This document shows, in pieces, positions 42,088-50,828 of a DNA stretch of 64,000 nt. Source of the stretch: Sphingopyxis sp. 2PD. GTDB taxonomy: Bacteria; Pseudomonadota; Alphaproteobacteria; Sphingomonadales; Sphingomonadaceae. Both the position numbers and the translations under genes were made by a program. Under the pieces are notes generated by a model, which was not told the origin of the DNA, ran no database searches, and saw only the letters and a list, made by a program, of their open reading frames with translations. The stretch is from the NCBI RefSeq assembly GCF_005503695.1, contig NZ_SCMU01000010.1, forward strand, positions 42,066 through 106,065. Direction: 5' to 3'. Within the stretch, counting starts at the first letter, position 1. Each line of letters begins with the position of its first letter.

Positions 42088-42629
42088 TGCGGGTCATTTC
42101 GGGCGAATGGCGCGGCCGCAAGCTGCACGCGCCGAGGAATGACGCGACGCGCCCGACCGCCGACCGCACGCGCGAAACGCTGTTCTCGATGCTGACCAGC
42201 CGCGTCGGCAGTTTCGAGGGGCTGGTGGTCGCCGACCTGTTTGCGGGATCGGGCGCGCTCGGGATCGAGGCGCTGTCGCGCGGTGCCGAACAATGCCTGT
42301 TCGCCGAACAGGATCGCGACGCACTCGACGCGCTGCGCAAGAATCTGGCGACATTGGGCGCAACCGGGCGCGCCGATGTCCGCGCCGGGTCGGTGCTCGC
42401 GCTCGGTCCGGCGCCGCGCACCTACGACCTGCTGATGCTCGATGCACCCTATGGCACCGGTGCGGGCGGCGTGGCGCTCGACAAACTCGCTCGCCTCGGC
42501 TGGATCGGGCCGGACAGCTGGATTTCAATCGAGACGGCGCACAACGAAGACGTTGATGCTGCGGGGTTCGAAATCGATGCGACACGCAAGGTCGGCAAGG
42601 CCAAGCTGACGCTGCTCAGGCCTGCCTGA
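42084..42629 (+). CDS. rsmD: 16S rRNA (guanine966-N2)-methyltransferase RsmD
   Basis: The 181-residue SAM-dependent methyltransferase starts MRVISGEWRGRKLHAPRND, typical of RsmD, with the SAM-binding LFAGSGALGIEALSRGA and the catalytic block LDAPYGTG. Here the usual (N/D)PPY reads DAPY, a deviation seen in the sequence; whether it affects activity is unknown. It converges on the MHS transporter, overlapping by 14 bases. Confidence 0.9.
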   Translation: MMRVISGEWRGRKLHAPRNDATRPTADRTRETLFSMLTSRVGSFEGLVVADLFAGSGALGIEALSRGAEQCLFAEQDRDALDALRKNLATLGATGRADVRAGSVLALGPAPRTYDLLMLDAPYGTGAGGVALDKLARLGWIGPDSWISIETAHNEDVDAAGFEIDATRKVGKAKLTLLRPA

Positions 42630-43890
42630 TCATCTGCCGCCGCACCATCAGCAGCCCCAGCCAGCTCACCGCGCCCGCCAGCGCCAGATAAAGCCCGACC
42701 GTTTCGGTCCCGCCGCGTTCGGCGAGCGCCTGCGCGATGATCGGCGCCATCGCCCCGCCCAATATGCCGCCCGCGTTGAACGTCACCGACGCTCCGGTAT
42801 AGCGGACGTGGACGGGAAACAACGCGGTCAGCCAGCTGCCGAGCGGACCATAGACCAGCCCCATCACGAACAGCGCGCTGGCCAGCCCCACAAAGATCAT
42901 CAGCCAGCTTCCCGACGCCAACGCAGGCCCAAAGACGAAGCCGACGAGGATCGTCGCGCCGCAGCCCCAGGTCAGCACACGCTGCGCACTCGACGCGTCG
43001 CTCGCGTAGCCTGCAAAGATGATCCCCGCCGCCATGAACAGGATCGCGCCAAGCTGGATCAGCAGGAACTGCTCCTTGGGATAACCGAGCTCTGTCGTCC
43101 CGTGCGCCAGCGCGAAACTGGTCGCGAGATAGAAGATCGCGAAGCAGGCGACGACCGCGAACGTGCCCGCGAGCGTCGGCAACATATGATGCCGGAGTAA
43201 TTCGCCGATCGGGACGCCCACCGGCTTGTCCTTCTCCAGCGCTTCCTGAAAATCGGGCGTCTCGCCGATCTTCAGCCGCACCCAGAGGCCAAGCCCGACG
43301 AGCAGCGCCGAAAAGAGGAAGGGAATCCGCCAGCCCCAGCTCGTAAATTCGGCATCGCTGAGGCCGAGCCCGAGCAGCAGGAAAAGCCCGTTGGCCGCGA
43401 TAAATCCGACCGGTGCGCCCAATTGCGGAAACATGCCGAAGCGCGATTTCCAGCCCGGCGGCGCGTTTTCGACCGCCAGCAGCGCTGCCCCGCCCCACTC
43501 GCCGCCGAGCCCGAAGCCTTGCCCGAACCGAAGGACGCAAAGCAGAAGCGGCGCGACCCAGCCCACCATCGCGTAGGTCGGCAGGAAGGCGATCAGCAGC
43601 GTCGAGGCGCCCATCAGCATCAGCGAGGAGACGAGCGTCGATTTGCGCCCGATCCGGTCGCCATAATGACCGAATACGATCGCGCCGACGGGCCGCGCGA
43701 AAAAGGCAAGGCCAAAGCTCATGAAGCTCAGCATCAGCTGCGCCGACGGCGATTCGGACGGAAAGAAGAGCGGCCCGAACACGAGCGCTGCGGCCGTCCC
43801 GTAGATATAGAAATCGTAAAACTCGACTGCCGTGCCGACAAGGCTCGCGGTCAGGATGCGCCGATGCTGTCGATAGGGTGCCAGTTCCAC
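42616..43890 (-). CDS. MHS-family metabolite:H+ symporter (MFS)
   Basis: The 424-residue transporter has twelve helices. Its start (VGTAVEFYDFYIYGTAAALVFGPLFFP) and the loop GAIVFGHYGDRIGRKSTL are those of the MHS subgroup, which includes ShiA, ProP, KgtP and CitA. GFGLGGEWGGAALLAVENAP is also diagnostic. The start is GTG at 43890. The substrate (a dicarboxylate, proline/betaine or shikimate) cannot be read from the sequence. Confidence 0.87.
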   Translation of the reverse strand: MELAPYRQHRRILTASLVGTAVEFYDFYIYGTAAALVFGPLFFPSESPSAQLMLSFMSFGLAFFARPVGAIVFGHYGDRIGRKSTLVSSLMLMGASTLLIAFLPTYAMVGWVAPLLLCVLRFGQGFGLGGEWGGAALLAVENAPPGWKSRFGMFPQLGAPVGFIAANGLFLLLGLGLSDAEFTSWGWRIPFLFSALLVGLGLWVRLKIGETPDFQEALEKDKPVGVPIGELLRHHMLPTLAGTFAVVACFAIFYLATSFALAHGTTELGYPKEQFLLIQLGAILFMAAGIIFAGYASDASSAQRVLTWGCGATILVGFVFGPALASGSWLMIFVGLASALFVMGLVYGPLGSWLTALFPVHVRYTGASVTFNAGGILGGAMAPIIAQALAERGGTETVGLYLALAGAVSWLGLLMVRRQMIRQA

Positions 43891-43991
43891 GCCTAATGCC
43901 CCTTCCCGGATTGATGGCGCCGCCTTGGACGCGACGAGGCGATCGGTGCAAGGTCAAAATGCGCCTGCTCGCGCTGGACAGCCTGCCCTGC

Positions 43992-44006
43992 GTTCCCTAA
44001 TCGTTC
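43992..44006 (+). promoter_or_regulatory. LexA-type SOS box ahead of uvrD
   Basis: GTTC-N7-GTTC (GTTC at 43992-43995 and 44003-44006, with seven bases between) matches the alphaproteobacterial LexA site. It ends four bases before the GTG start of the uvrD gene at 44011. Binding would block transcription or initiation until SOS induction. Seen in sequence; LexA binding is inferred. Confidence 0.65.
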
Positions 44007-44010
44007 GCGC

Positions 44011-46323
44011 GTGAACATGCCCCCCATCTCGACCACCGACCTGACCCGCCCCGACCCGTCGGACCCGCCCTACCTGCAAGGCTTGAACGGGCCGCAGCGG
44101 CAGGCCGTGCTGACGACCGAGGGGCCGGTACTGATGCTCGCGGGCGCAGGCACGGGCAAAACCGCGGCGCTGACCGCACGGCTGGCGCACATCATCGCGA
44201 CGCGGCGCGCCTGGCCGTCCGAAATCCTCGCGGTGACCTTTACCAACAAGGCGGCGCGCGAGATGCGCGAGCGTATCGGACGGATGATCGGCGACGCGGT
44301 TGAAGGGATGCCTTGGCTCGGTACCTTTCACAGCATCGCGGCAAAGATGCTCCGCCGCCACGCCGAACTGGTGGGTTTGCAGAGCAATTTCACCATCCTA
44401 GACACCGACGACCAGCTTCGCGTGCTCAAGCAGCTGATTCAGGCCGAAGGCCTCGACGAGAAGCGCTGGCCCGCGCGTCAGCTCGCGGGGCTCATTGATA
44501 AATGGAAAAACCGCGGACTGACCCCCGCCGACCTCGATGCCGCCGACAAGGAAGCCTATGCCGATGGCAAGGGGCAGCATTTCTACGCGCTCTATCAGGC
44601 GCGGCTGAAGACGCTGAACGCCTGCGACTTCGGCGACCTGCTGCTCCACATGCTCGTGATCCTGAAAACGCACCGCGACGTGCTGGAGCAGTATCAGCAG
44701 CGCTTCAAATATGTGCTCGTCGACGAATATCAGGACACCAACGCCAGCCAATATCTCTGGCTCCGCCTGCTCGCGCAGGCGCGCAAGAATATCTGCTGCG
44801 TCGGCGACGACGACCAGTCGATCTATTCGTGGCGCGGCGCCGAGGTCGCGAACATATTGCGCTTCGAAAAGGATTTTCCCGGCGCGACCGTCATCCGCCT
44901 CGAACAAAATTACCGCTCGACGCCGCAGATCCTTGCCGCCGCCTCGGCGCTGATCGCGCAGAACTCGGACCGGCTTGGCAAGACGCTGTGGACCGAACTC
45001 GAACCCGGCGACAAGCTCCGCGTCGTCGGCGTGTGGGACGGGCCAGAAGAGGCGCGGCGGATCGGCGAGGAACTCGAAACGCTCCAGCATCGGCAGGTCA
45101 GCCTCGACCGCGCCGCGATCCTCGTCCGCGCGCAGTTCCAGACGCGCGAGTTCGAGGACCGCTTCATCGCGATCGGCATGCCCTATCGCATCGTCGGCGG
45201 TTTCCGCTTCTACGAGCGCGCTGAAATCCGCGACGCGCTCGCCTATCTCCGCCTCGTCCAGTCACCCGCCGACGACCTCGCCTTCGAGCGCATTGTCAAT
45301 GTTCCGAAGCGCGGGCTCGGCGACAAGGCGTTGCAACGCATCCACCAGTTCGCGCGCGCTGAACGTGCCCCGCTGTTCCACGCCGCGTCGCGGATCACCG
45401 AAACCGACGAACTGACCCCGCAGGCGCGCCGACAGCTCGCAAGTTTCGTCGCCCAGATGCGCAATTGGCAAAGCAAGGCCAACGAGCTGTCGCACCCCGA
45501 GCTGACCCAGCTGATCCTCGACGAATCGGGCTATACCGCGATGCTCCAGGCCGACCGCAGCGCCGAGGCCGCGGGGCGCCTCGAAAACCTCTCCGAACTC
45601 GTTCGCGCGATGGAGGAATATGAGACGCTCGAGGAATTTCTCGAGCATGTCAGCCTCGTCATGGACCGCGACAATGACGATCAGGTCGAGACGGTCACGA
45701 TCATGACGATTCACGCCGCCAAGGGGCTCGAATTCGACCATGTCTTCCTTGCGGGCTGGGAAGACGGCGTGTTCCCGTCGCAGCGGTCGATGGACGAAGG
45801 CGGTATCGCCAGTCTCGAGGAGGAACGCCGCCTCGCCTATGTCGCGATCACCCGCGCCCGCCAGCGCGCGAGCATCTATCACGCCGCGAACCGTCGCATC
45901 TACGGCCAGTGGATGAGCAGCATCCCAAGCCGCTTCATCGCCGAAATCCCACCCGAACATGTCGACAGCGAAAACAGCTTCGGCGGCGGACAGAGCCTGT
46001 GGCGCGCCAATTGGTCGGCGCAGGGCGATCCCTTCGCGCATGTTGCGGAACGGCAGCCGTCGCGGATCATGACACGCGGCCCGGCGTGGCAGCGCGCCAC
46101 CGCGCAATCGTCGACGATCACGCGCGCTCCTGCCCCGAGCGAAAAAGGCCCGGCGGCGTCGGTCGGCGCCAAACCGCGCGCCGACCTCGCGATCGGGATG
46201 CGCGTGTTCCACGAAAAATTCGGCTATGGCGAAATCGCCGACATCGACGGCAACAAGCTGGAAGTCGCCTTTGAACAGGCGGGCAGCAAGCGCGTGCTTG
46301 ACAGTTTCGTCCGCCTCGCCTGA
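44011..46323 (+). CDS. uvrD: UvrD/PcrA-family superfamily 1 DNA helicase
   Basis: The 770-residue protein carries all the UvrD motifs: LNGPQRQAVLTTEGPVLMLAGAGTGKT (Q motif and Walker A about 25-51), AVTFTNKAAREMRERI, VDEYQDTN, GDDDQSIYSWRGA, LEQNYRST, and TIMTIHAAKGLEFDHVFLAGWEDG. The C-terminal KFGYGEIADIDGNKLEVAFE is a Tudor-like polymerase-binding end of UvrD/PcrA. It works in nucleotide excision and mismatch repair. The start is GTG at 44011; ATG at 44017 is a nearby alternative. A LexA-type box overlaps its immediate upstream region. Confidence 0.95.
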   Translation: MNMPPISTTDLTRPDPSDPPYLQGLNGPQRQAVLTTEGPVLMLAGAGTGKTAALTARLAHIIATRRAWPSEILAVTFTNKAAREMRERIGRMIGDAVEGMPWLGTFHSIAAKMLRRHAELVGLQSNFTILDTDDQLRVLKQLIQAEGLDEKRWPARQLAGLIDKWKNRGLTPADLDAADKEAYADGKGQHFYALYQARLKTLNACDFGDLLLHMLVILKTHRDVLEQYQQRFKYVLVDEYQDTNASQYLWLRLLAQARKNICCVGDDDQSIYSWRGAEVANILRFEKDFPGATVIRLEQNYRSTPQILAAASALIAQNSDRLGKTLWTELEPGDKLRVVGVWDGPEEARRIGEELETLQHRQVSLDRAAILVRAQFQTREFEDRFIAIGMPYRIVGGFRFYERAEIRDALAYLRLVQSPADDLAFERIVNVPKRGLGDKALQRIHQFARAERAPLFHAASRITETDELTPQARRQLASFVAQMRNWQSKANELSHPELTQLILDESGYTAMLQADRSAEAAGRLENLSELVRAMEEYETLEEFLEHVSLVMDRDNDDQVETVTIMTIHAAKGLEFDHVFLAGWEDGVFPSQRSMDEGGIASLEEERRLAYVAITRARQRASIYHAANRRIYGQWMSSIPSRFIAEIPPEHVDSENSFGGGQSLWRANWSAQGDPFAHVAERQPSRIMTRGPAWQRATAQSSTITRAPAPSEKGPAASVGAKPRADLAIGMRVFHEKFGYGEIADIDGNKLEVAFEQAGSKRVLDSFVRLA

Positions 46324-46397
46324 GCCTATTGTCAACTGGAACAGTTATGTTATGTCATCCCACGCGACCATCGAGTCGCGCTTTGGGAGAATCCTCG

Positions 46398-47306
46398 ATG
46401 AAAATGAAGCTCTTAGCGGGCGCGATGGCGCTCGCCCTGGTCGGCTGTTCGGAACAATCTTCCGACGAAGCAAGCACCGGCACTGCCACCGACACCGAAG
46501 CCCCCGCGGTCGCCGAAGAAAGCGCCGATGCCGCGGCAGCCCCCCGCATCGGCATTGAGGCGGCTCCCGGCGTCGCCTTCGACTATGCCTACACCTTCCG
46601 CCTGGTCGACAAGCACATCGCCCGTGTACAGGAGGAACATGCCGCCGCCTGCGAAACATTGGGCGTCCAGCGTTGCCGCATCGTCGATGTCCGCTATCAG
46701 CTGAGCGATGAAAAGCTCGTCGAGGCGCAAACCCAGTTCAAACTCGAACCCGGCATCGCCCGCAGGTTCGGCGCCAATGCGATCGCCAGCGTCGAAAAGG
46801 CCGAGGGAGTGCTCGCCGACGCCAGCGTGGCCGGCGAAGATGTCGGCACCAATATCCTCGCCTCGCAGCAGCGCAGCGCCGGGTCGGAAGCCGAGATCGC
46901 GCGACTGGAGTCACGGCTCAAAGCGGGCGGGCTCGACAAGCGCGAGCGCGCAGAGCTGCTATCGCAAATCAGCCAGCTCCGCGGACAGCTCGGCGATGAA
47001 CGCCAGAGCCGCCGCACGGGCGAAGCGCGGATCGCGTGGACGAGCGTGGCGTTCAATTACGTCAGCGACGGCGGCTTGCCCGGGATCGGCCACGAGAACC
47101 CCTTTGCCAATGCGGGCGAGACGCTGATGCGCAGCGGCAGCACCGCGCTGGCCTTTGTCCTGACGCTCGGCGCCGCGGTCCTGCCGTGGGGCATATTGCT
47201 CGCGCTGCTCATCGCCTTCTGGCGCAGCCGCTTCGTCGGCGCCGTTCGCCAGCAATTGCGAAGCACGCAAAAGGCGGTTGATCCGGTGATACCGCCTGGC
47301 GTCTGA
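46398..47306 (+). CDS. DUF4349-like lipoprotein with a C-terminal membrane helix
   Basis: The 302-residue protein has a lipoprotein signal with lipobox LVGC (cleavage before Cys17), a Ser/Thr/Ala-rich acidic linker, and a body with DKHIARVQEEHAAACETL and a coiled region (EIARLESRLKAGGLDKRERAELLSQISQLRGQL). It ends in a membrane helix (ALAFVLTLGAAVLPWGILLALLIAFW) and a basic tail, the DUF4349 plan. Two cysteines (ACETLGVQRC) may pair. Function is unknown. ATG at 46398 follows GGGAGA. Confidence 0.75.
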   Translation: MKMKLLAGAMALALVGCSEQSSDEASTGTATDTEAPAVAEESADAAAAPRIGIEAAPGVAFDYAYTFRLVDKHIARVQEEHAAACETLGVQRCRIVDVRYQLSDEKLVEAQTQFKLEPGIARRFGANAIASVEKAEGVLADASVAGEDVGTNILASQQRSAGSEAEIARLESRLKAGGLDKRERAELLSQISQLRGQLGDERQSRRTGEARIAWTSVAFNYVSDGGLPGIGHENPFANAGETLMRSGSTALAFVLTLGAAVLPWGILLALLIAFWRSRFVGAVRQQLRSTQKAVDPVIPPGV

Positions 47307-47347
47307 CACGAAGCGGCGCGCCGTTTGCAAAGGGCGGTTGCTGCGTT

Positions 47348-48406
47348 ATGGCGTGGTCGATGACGCAGCAACCGACATGGCTGGAGCAAGCGCGCGACGC
47401 CGAACGCCGCGGCGATGTCGAGGCCGAAGCCGCTATTCTGCGGGCGGCGATCCAGGCCGATCGTGCCAACATCGCCGCGATCCTGGCGATGGCCGAATTG
47501 CAGCGCAGCTTGCAAGACGACCGCGCGGCGGGGACCTTCTATCGGCTGGCGCTCGGCACCGCGGCCCAGATGGGCAATGTGCCGACCTCGCTTCATCCGG
47601 GCCTTCAGCGCGCCGAACAGTTCATCGTGGCGTCCGAACGCGCCTTTGCCGACCATTTGCTGGGCCAATTGCGCGGCGCGGGTATCGATGCGCGAACCGC
47701 GGCACCGCGCGTTGCCGAAGCGCTGCGCCTGCTGGCGGGCGAACAGCAAGTCTATCTGCAGCAACCGAACATGTTTTATTTCCCCGGCCTTGCGCAGCGG
47801 CCTGTCTTCGACCGCGCCATGTTCGATTGGGTCCCGGCGATCGAGGCCGCGACCGATGCCATTCGGGCCGAGCTGCTGGCGTTGACCGACATCGCATCGG
47901 ATCGCTTCGGTCCCTATGTCACCGCCGCACCCAATCGCCCGCCACCGAATAATCCGCTGCTCGATAAACCCGATTGGGGCGCGGCGTGGCTGTGGAAGGA
48001 CGGCAAGGTCGCCGATGGGATGGACCTGCTTTGCCCCGCCACGCTTGCTGCGCTCGAATGCGCACCCCAACCGGTCATCCCGGGCCGCGCCCCGCTCGCG
48101 CTATTTTCGCGCCTGACCCCCGGCACGCACATCCAGCCGCATCACGGCATGCTCAATACGCGGCTGATCTGCCACCTTCCGCTCGTGGTACCCGATGGCT
48201 GCGGCCTGCGCGTCGGCCCCGAAACGCTTGGCTGGACCGAGGGCGAATTGCTGATTTTCGACGACAGTTTCGAACATGAAGCGTGGAATCGCGGCACCAG
48301 CGATCGTACCGTCCTGCTGTTCGAAATCTGGCGTCCCGACATCGATGCCGACGAGCGGGAACAGCTGACCCGCATTTTCTCGGCGATCGACAGCTATTCG
48401 GAATAA
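47348..48406 (+). CDS. Aspartyl/asparaginyl beta-hydroxylase-family protein with TPR-like N-terminus
   Basis: The 352-residue protein has a helical, TPR-like region (residues 10-70: EQARDAERRGDVEAEAAILRAAI) and a C-terminal cupin-type dioxygenase domain. Likely iron ligands are His in HIQPHHGMLNTRL and His in FDDSFEHEAWN, with Arg of DRTVLLFEIWRPD binding 2-oxoglutarate. The family hydroxylates Asp/Asn of proteins or lipid A-type substrates (LpxO is related). ATG at 47348 is given; ATG at 47360 is possible. The protein or lipid target is unknown. Confidence 0.82.
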   Translation: MAWSMTQQPTWLEQARDAERRGDVEAEAAILRAAIQADRANIAAILAMAELQRSLQDDRAAGTFYRLALGTAAQMGNVPTSLHPGLQRAEQFIVASERAFADHLLGQLRGAGIDARTAAPRVAEALRLLAGEQQVYLQQPNMFYFPGLAQRPVFDRAMFDWVPAIEAATDAIRAELLALTDIASDRFGPYVTAAPNRPPPNNPLLDKPDWGAAWLWKDGKVADGMDLLCPATLAALECAPQPVIPGRAPLALFSRLTPGTHIQPHHGMLNTRLICHLPLVVPDGCGLRVGPETLGWTEGELLIFDDSFEHEAWNRGTSDRTVLLFEIWRPDIDADEREQLTRIFSAIDSYSE

Positions 48407-48428
48407 TGGACCAAGGGACAGGAAAATA

Positions 48429-49592
48429 ATGACCAATCCGGGAATGGACGCCGACATCTACGACGCCTTTATCGAGCAGTTGCAGCGCTATGTTCGCGAG
48501 CGACTGATCCCGGCGGAGGACCAGCTTGAAGAACTGGGCCGCGTCCCCGACGACATCTTGGCCGAAATGCGCGACATGGGCCTGTTCGGGGTGACCATGC
48601 CCGAACAATATGGCGGTGCGGGCATGAATATCAGCCAATATGTCGGCTTCATCCGTGAAATCGCCTATGCCTCGCCGGCCTATCGCTCGATCGTATCAAT
48701 CAACATCGGCATGGTGTGCAAATCGCTGCTCGGCTTTGGTACCGAGCAACAGAAGGAATATTGGCTGCCCAAGCTGGCGACGGGCAGCATTGCAGCCTTT
48801 GGCCTGACCGAGCCCGACAGCGGATCGGACAGCGCAGCGATGAAGACCCGCGCGGTACGCGACGGCAATGGCTATGTGCTGAACGGCACCAAACGCTATA
48901 TTACCAATGCGCCCTTTGCCGACATGATCCTTGTGATGGCGCGCACCAATGTCGAGCCGCTGCCCAAGAACGCGCACGTCAGCGCGTTCCTTGTCCCGCG
49001 CGATGCGCCCGGCGTCTCGATCGGCAAGCCCGATGGCAAAATGGGCCAGGCCGGATCACAGATCGCCGATGTCATCCTGGAAGACGTTCATGTCGACGGC
49101 GACGCGCTGCTCGGCGGCGAGGAAGGCATCGGCTTTCGCGCCGCGATGCAGAGCCTCGACAATGGGCGCCTGTCGGTTGCGGCCGCCAGCGTCGGCTATG
49201 CCAAGCGGATGCTCGACGCGGGGCTGAAATATGCCATGGAACGAAAGGCGTTCGGCGAACCGATTGCCAATTTCCAGCTGATCCAGGCGATGCTTGCCGA
49301 CAGCAAGGCCGAAATCTATGCCGCCGACTGCATGCTGAACGACGCCTGCGCGCGCGCCGATCGCGGCGAGAAAATCCTGGTCGAGGCAGCCGCAACCAAG
49401 ATGTTCGCCAGCGAAATGTGCGGCCGCGTCGCCGACCGGGTGGTCCAAATCCACGGCGGCGCTGGCTATCTGAAGGAATATCTCGCCGAGCGCTTCTATC
49501 GCGACTGCCGCATTTACCGCATTTATGAAGGAACGACGCAGATCCAACAGCTAGTCATCGCGAAGAACATGATCCGCGATTACGCGGGCTGA
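48429..49592 (+). CDS. Acyl-CoA dehydrogenase
   Basis: The 387-residue flavoenzyme has FGLTEPDSGSD (flavin-binding region), YVLNGTKRYITNAPFAD, and the catalytic Glu in RIYEGTTQIQQLVIAKNM, with MERKAFGEPIANFQ and QIHGGAGYLKEYLAERFYRDCRI. The Glu position in the YEGT motif is that of short/medium-chain acyl-CoA dehydrogenases. It oxidises acyl-CoA to the 2-enoyl form and needs an electron-transfer flavoprotein. No fatty-acid pathway partner is adjacent. It follows the hydroxylase gene by 22 bases. Confidence 0.9.
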   Translation: MTNPGMDADIYDAFIEQLQRYVRERLIPAEDQLEELGRVPDDILAEMRDMGLFGVTMPEQYGGAGMNISQYVGFIREIAYASPAYRSIVSINIGMVCKSLLGFGTEQQKEYWLPKLATGSIAAFGLTEPDSGSDSAAMKTRAVRDGNGYVLNGTKRYITNAPFADMILVMARTNVEPLPKNAHVSAFLVPRDAPGVSIGKPDGKMGQAGSQIADVILEDVHVDGDALLGGEEGIGFRAAMQSLDNGRLSVAAASVGYAKRMLDAGLKYAMERKAFGEPIANFQLIQAMLADSKAEIYAADCMLNDACARADRGEKILVEAAATKMFASEMCGRVADRVVQIHGGAGYLKEYLAERFYRDCRIYRIYEGTTQIQQLVIAKNMIRDYAG

Positions 49593-49618
49593 TCGGTCGT
49601 GAGGGTGGATGGGGTCGC

Positions 49619-49694
49619 TGGTGGAGCCGAGGGGAATCGAACCCCTGACCTCTGCAGTGCGATTGCAGCGCTCTCCCATCTGAGCTACGGCCCC
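49619..49694 (-). tRNA. tRNA-Ala (anticodon CGC)
   Basis: On the minus strand the molecule begins GGGGCCGTAGCTCAG, and ends CGGCTCC-A-CCA with the CCA encoded at 49621-49619. The anticodon stem CTGCA/TGCAG holds ATCGCAC, so the anticodon CGC (49661-49659) reads GCG. The length is 76. Confidence 0.96.
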
Positions 49695-49705
49695 GCGACC
49701 GCGGC

Positions 49706-49735
49706 GTAATAAACGCACCGCATTGCAGTTGGCAA
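49706..49735 (-). promoter_or_regulatory. Candidate promoter of tRNA-Ala
   Basis: On the minus strand TTGCCA (49735-49730) and TATTAC (49711-49706) are 18 bases apart, placing the start a few bases before the tRNA. Sequence match only. Confidence 0.5.
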
Positions 49736-49790
49736 CGGCTTTTCTGACCACCGCCGTCATCGCCGCGCAAATCAGGGAATGGGGGTTCCG

Positions 49791-50807
49791 ATGAGCAAAG
49801 CCTGGCATTTGATCAGCCGCCCGCAGGGGCTGCCGACGATGGACAATTTCGCGCTGCGCGAGATGCCCGATACGGCGCTGGAACCCGATCAGCTGCGCGT
49901 GCGCAACCTGTGGCTGTCGGTCGATCCCTATATGCGCGGACGGATGAACGACGCCAAAAGCTATGCCGCGAGCTTCCAGCTCGACCAACCGATGACGGGC
50001 GGCGCCATCGGCGAGGTGACCGAGAGCCGAATGGACGGTTTCGCGCCCGGCGACCTGATCCTGCACATGGGCGGCTGGCGCGACGGCGGCGTCGTCGGAC
50101 TCGACATGATGCCGAACAAGCTGCCGCGCGCGGCGCTGGACGCGGGGATGACGCCGCAGACCTTCCTGCACAATATGGGCCTGACCGGCGGCACCGCGTG
50201 GATCGGGCTGCTCCGCGTCGCCGCAGCGAAACCGGGCGATGTGGTGTTCGTGTCGGCCGCGGCGGGCGCGGTCGGGTCGGCGGTGGTCCAGATCGCCAAG
50301 GCGCGCGAGATGACGGTTATCGGTTCGGCTGGCGGAGCGGAAAAATGCGCATGGGTCAAGGAACTTGGGGCCGATGCGATGGTCGATTACAAGGCTGGCC
50401 CGGTGCTTGCGGGGCTGGCGCAGGCACTCGGCGACCTCGGCAAACCGGGGATTGACGTCTATTTCGACAATGTCGGCGGCGAACATCTCGACGCCGCCTT
50501 TGCGACGGCCAATGATTTCGCACGTTTTGCGATCTGCGGGATGATCGACGTCTATAATGACGGCAAGGCGCAGGAGATGAAATATCTCATCCGTTCGATC
50601 CCGGCGCGGATCCGCATGGAAGGCTTTATTTACACCGACCAGTTCTTCGACTGCATGGAAGAATTTTACGCCGACATGGGCGGCCTGATCGCCAGCGGCG
50701 CGGTCACGATCCGCGAAACGGTGCACAACGGAATTGAATCAGCGCCTGACGCCTTCCTCGGCCTGTTTTCCGGCGCCAATATGGGGAAGATGCTGGTCAA
50801 GCTCTGA
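49791..50807 (+). CDS. NADP-dependent medium-chain oxidoreductase (CurA/LTB4DH-like)
   Basis: The 338-residue protein has LSVDPYMRGRM (35-51 region), GGAIGEVTESR, the Rossmann motif SAAAGAVGSAVVQIAKA, GSAGGAEKCAWVKELGADA, and DVYFDNVGG. This is the zinc-free MDR group including the E. coli curcumin reductase CurA and leukotriene B4 dehydrogenase. It reduces enones with NADPH; the physiological substrate is unknown. ATG at 49791, followed by MSKAWHL. Confidence 0.87.
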   Translation: MSKAWHLISRPQGLPTMDNFALREMPDTALEPDQLRVRNLWLSVDPYMRGRMNDAKSYAASFQLDQPMTGGAIGEVTESRMDGFAPGDLILHMGGWRDGGVVGLDMMPNKLPRAALDAGMTPQTFLHNMGLTGGTAWIGLLRVAAAKPGDVVFVSAAAGAVGSAVVQIAKAREMTVIGSAGGAEKCAWVKELGADAMVDYKAGPVLAGLAQALGDLGKPGIDVYFDNVGGEHLDAAFATANDFARFAICGMIDVYNDGKAQEMKYLIRSIPARIRMEGFIYTDQFFDCMEEFYADMGGLIASGAVTIRETVHNGIESAPDAFLGLFSGANMGKMLVKL

Positions 50808-50828
50808 CGAACCTGACCGACTAATCGC

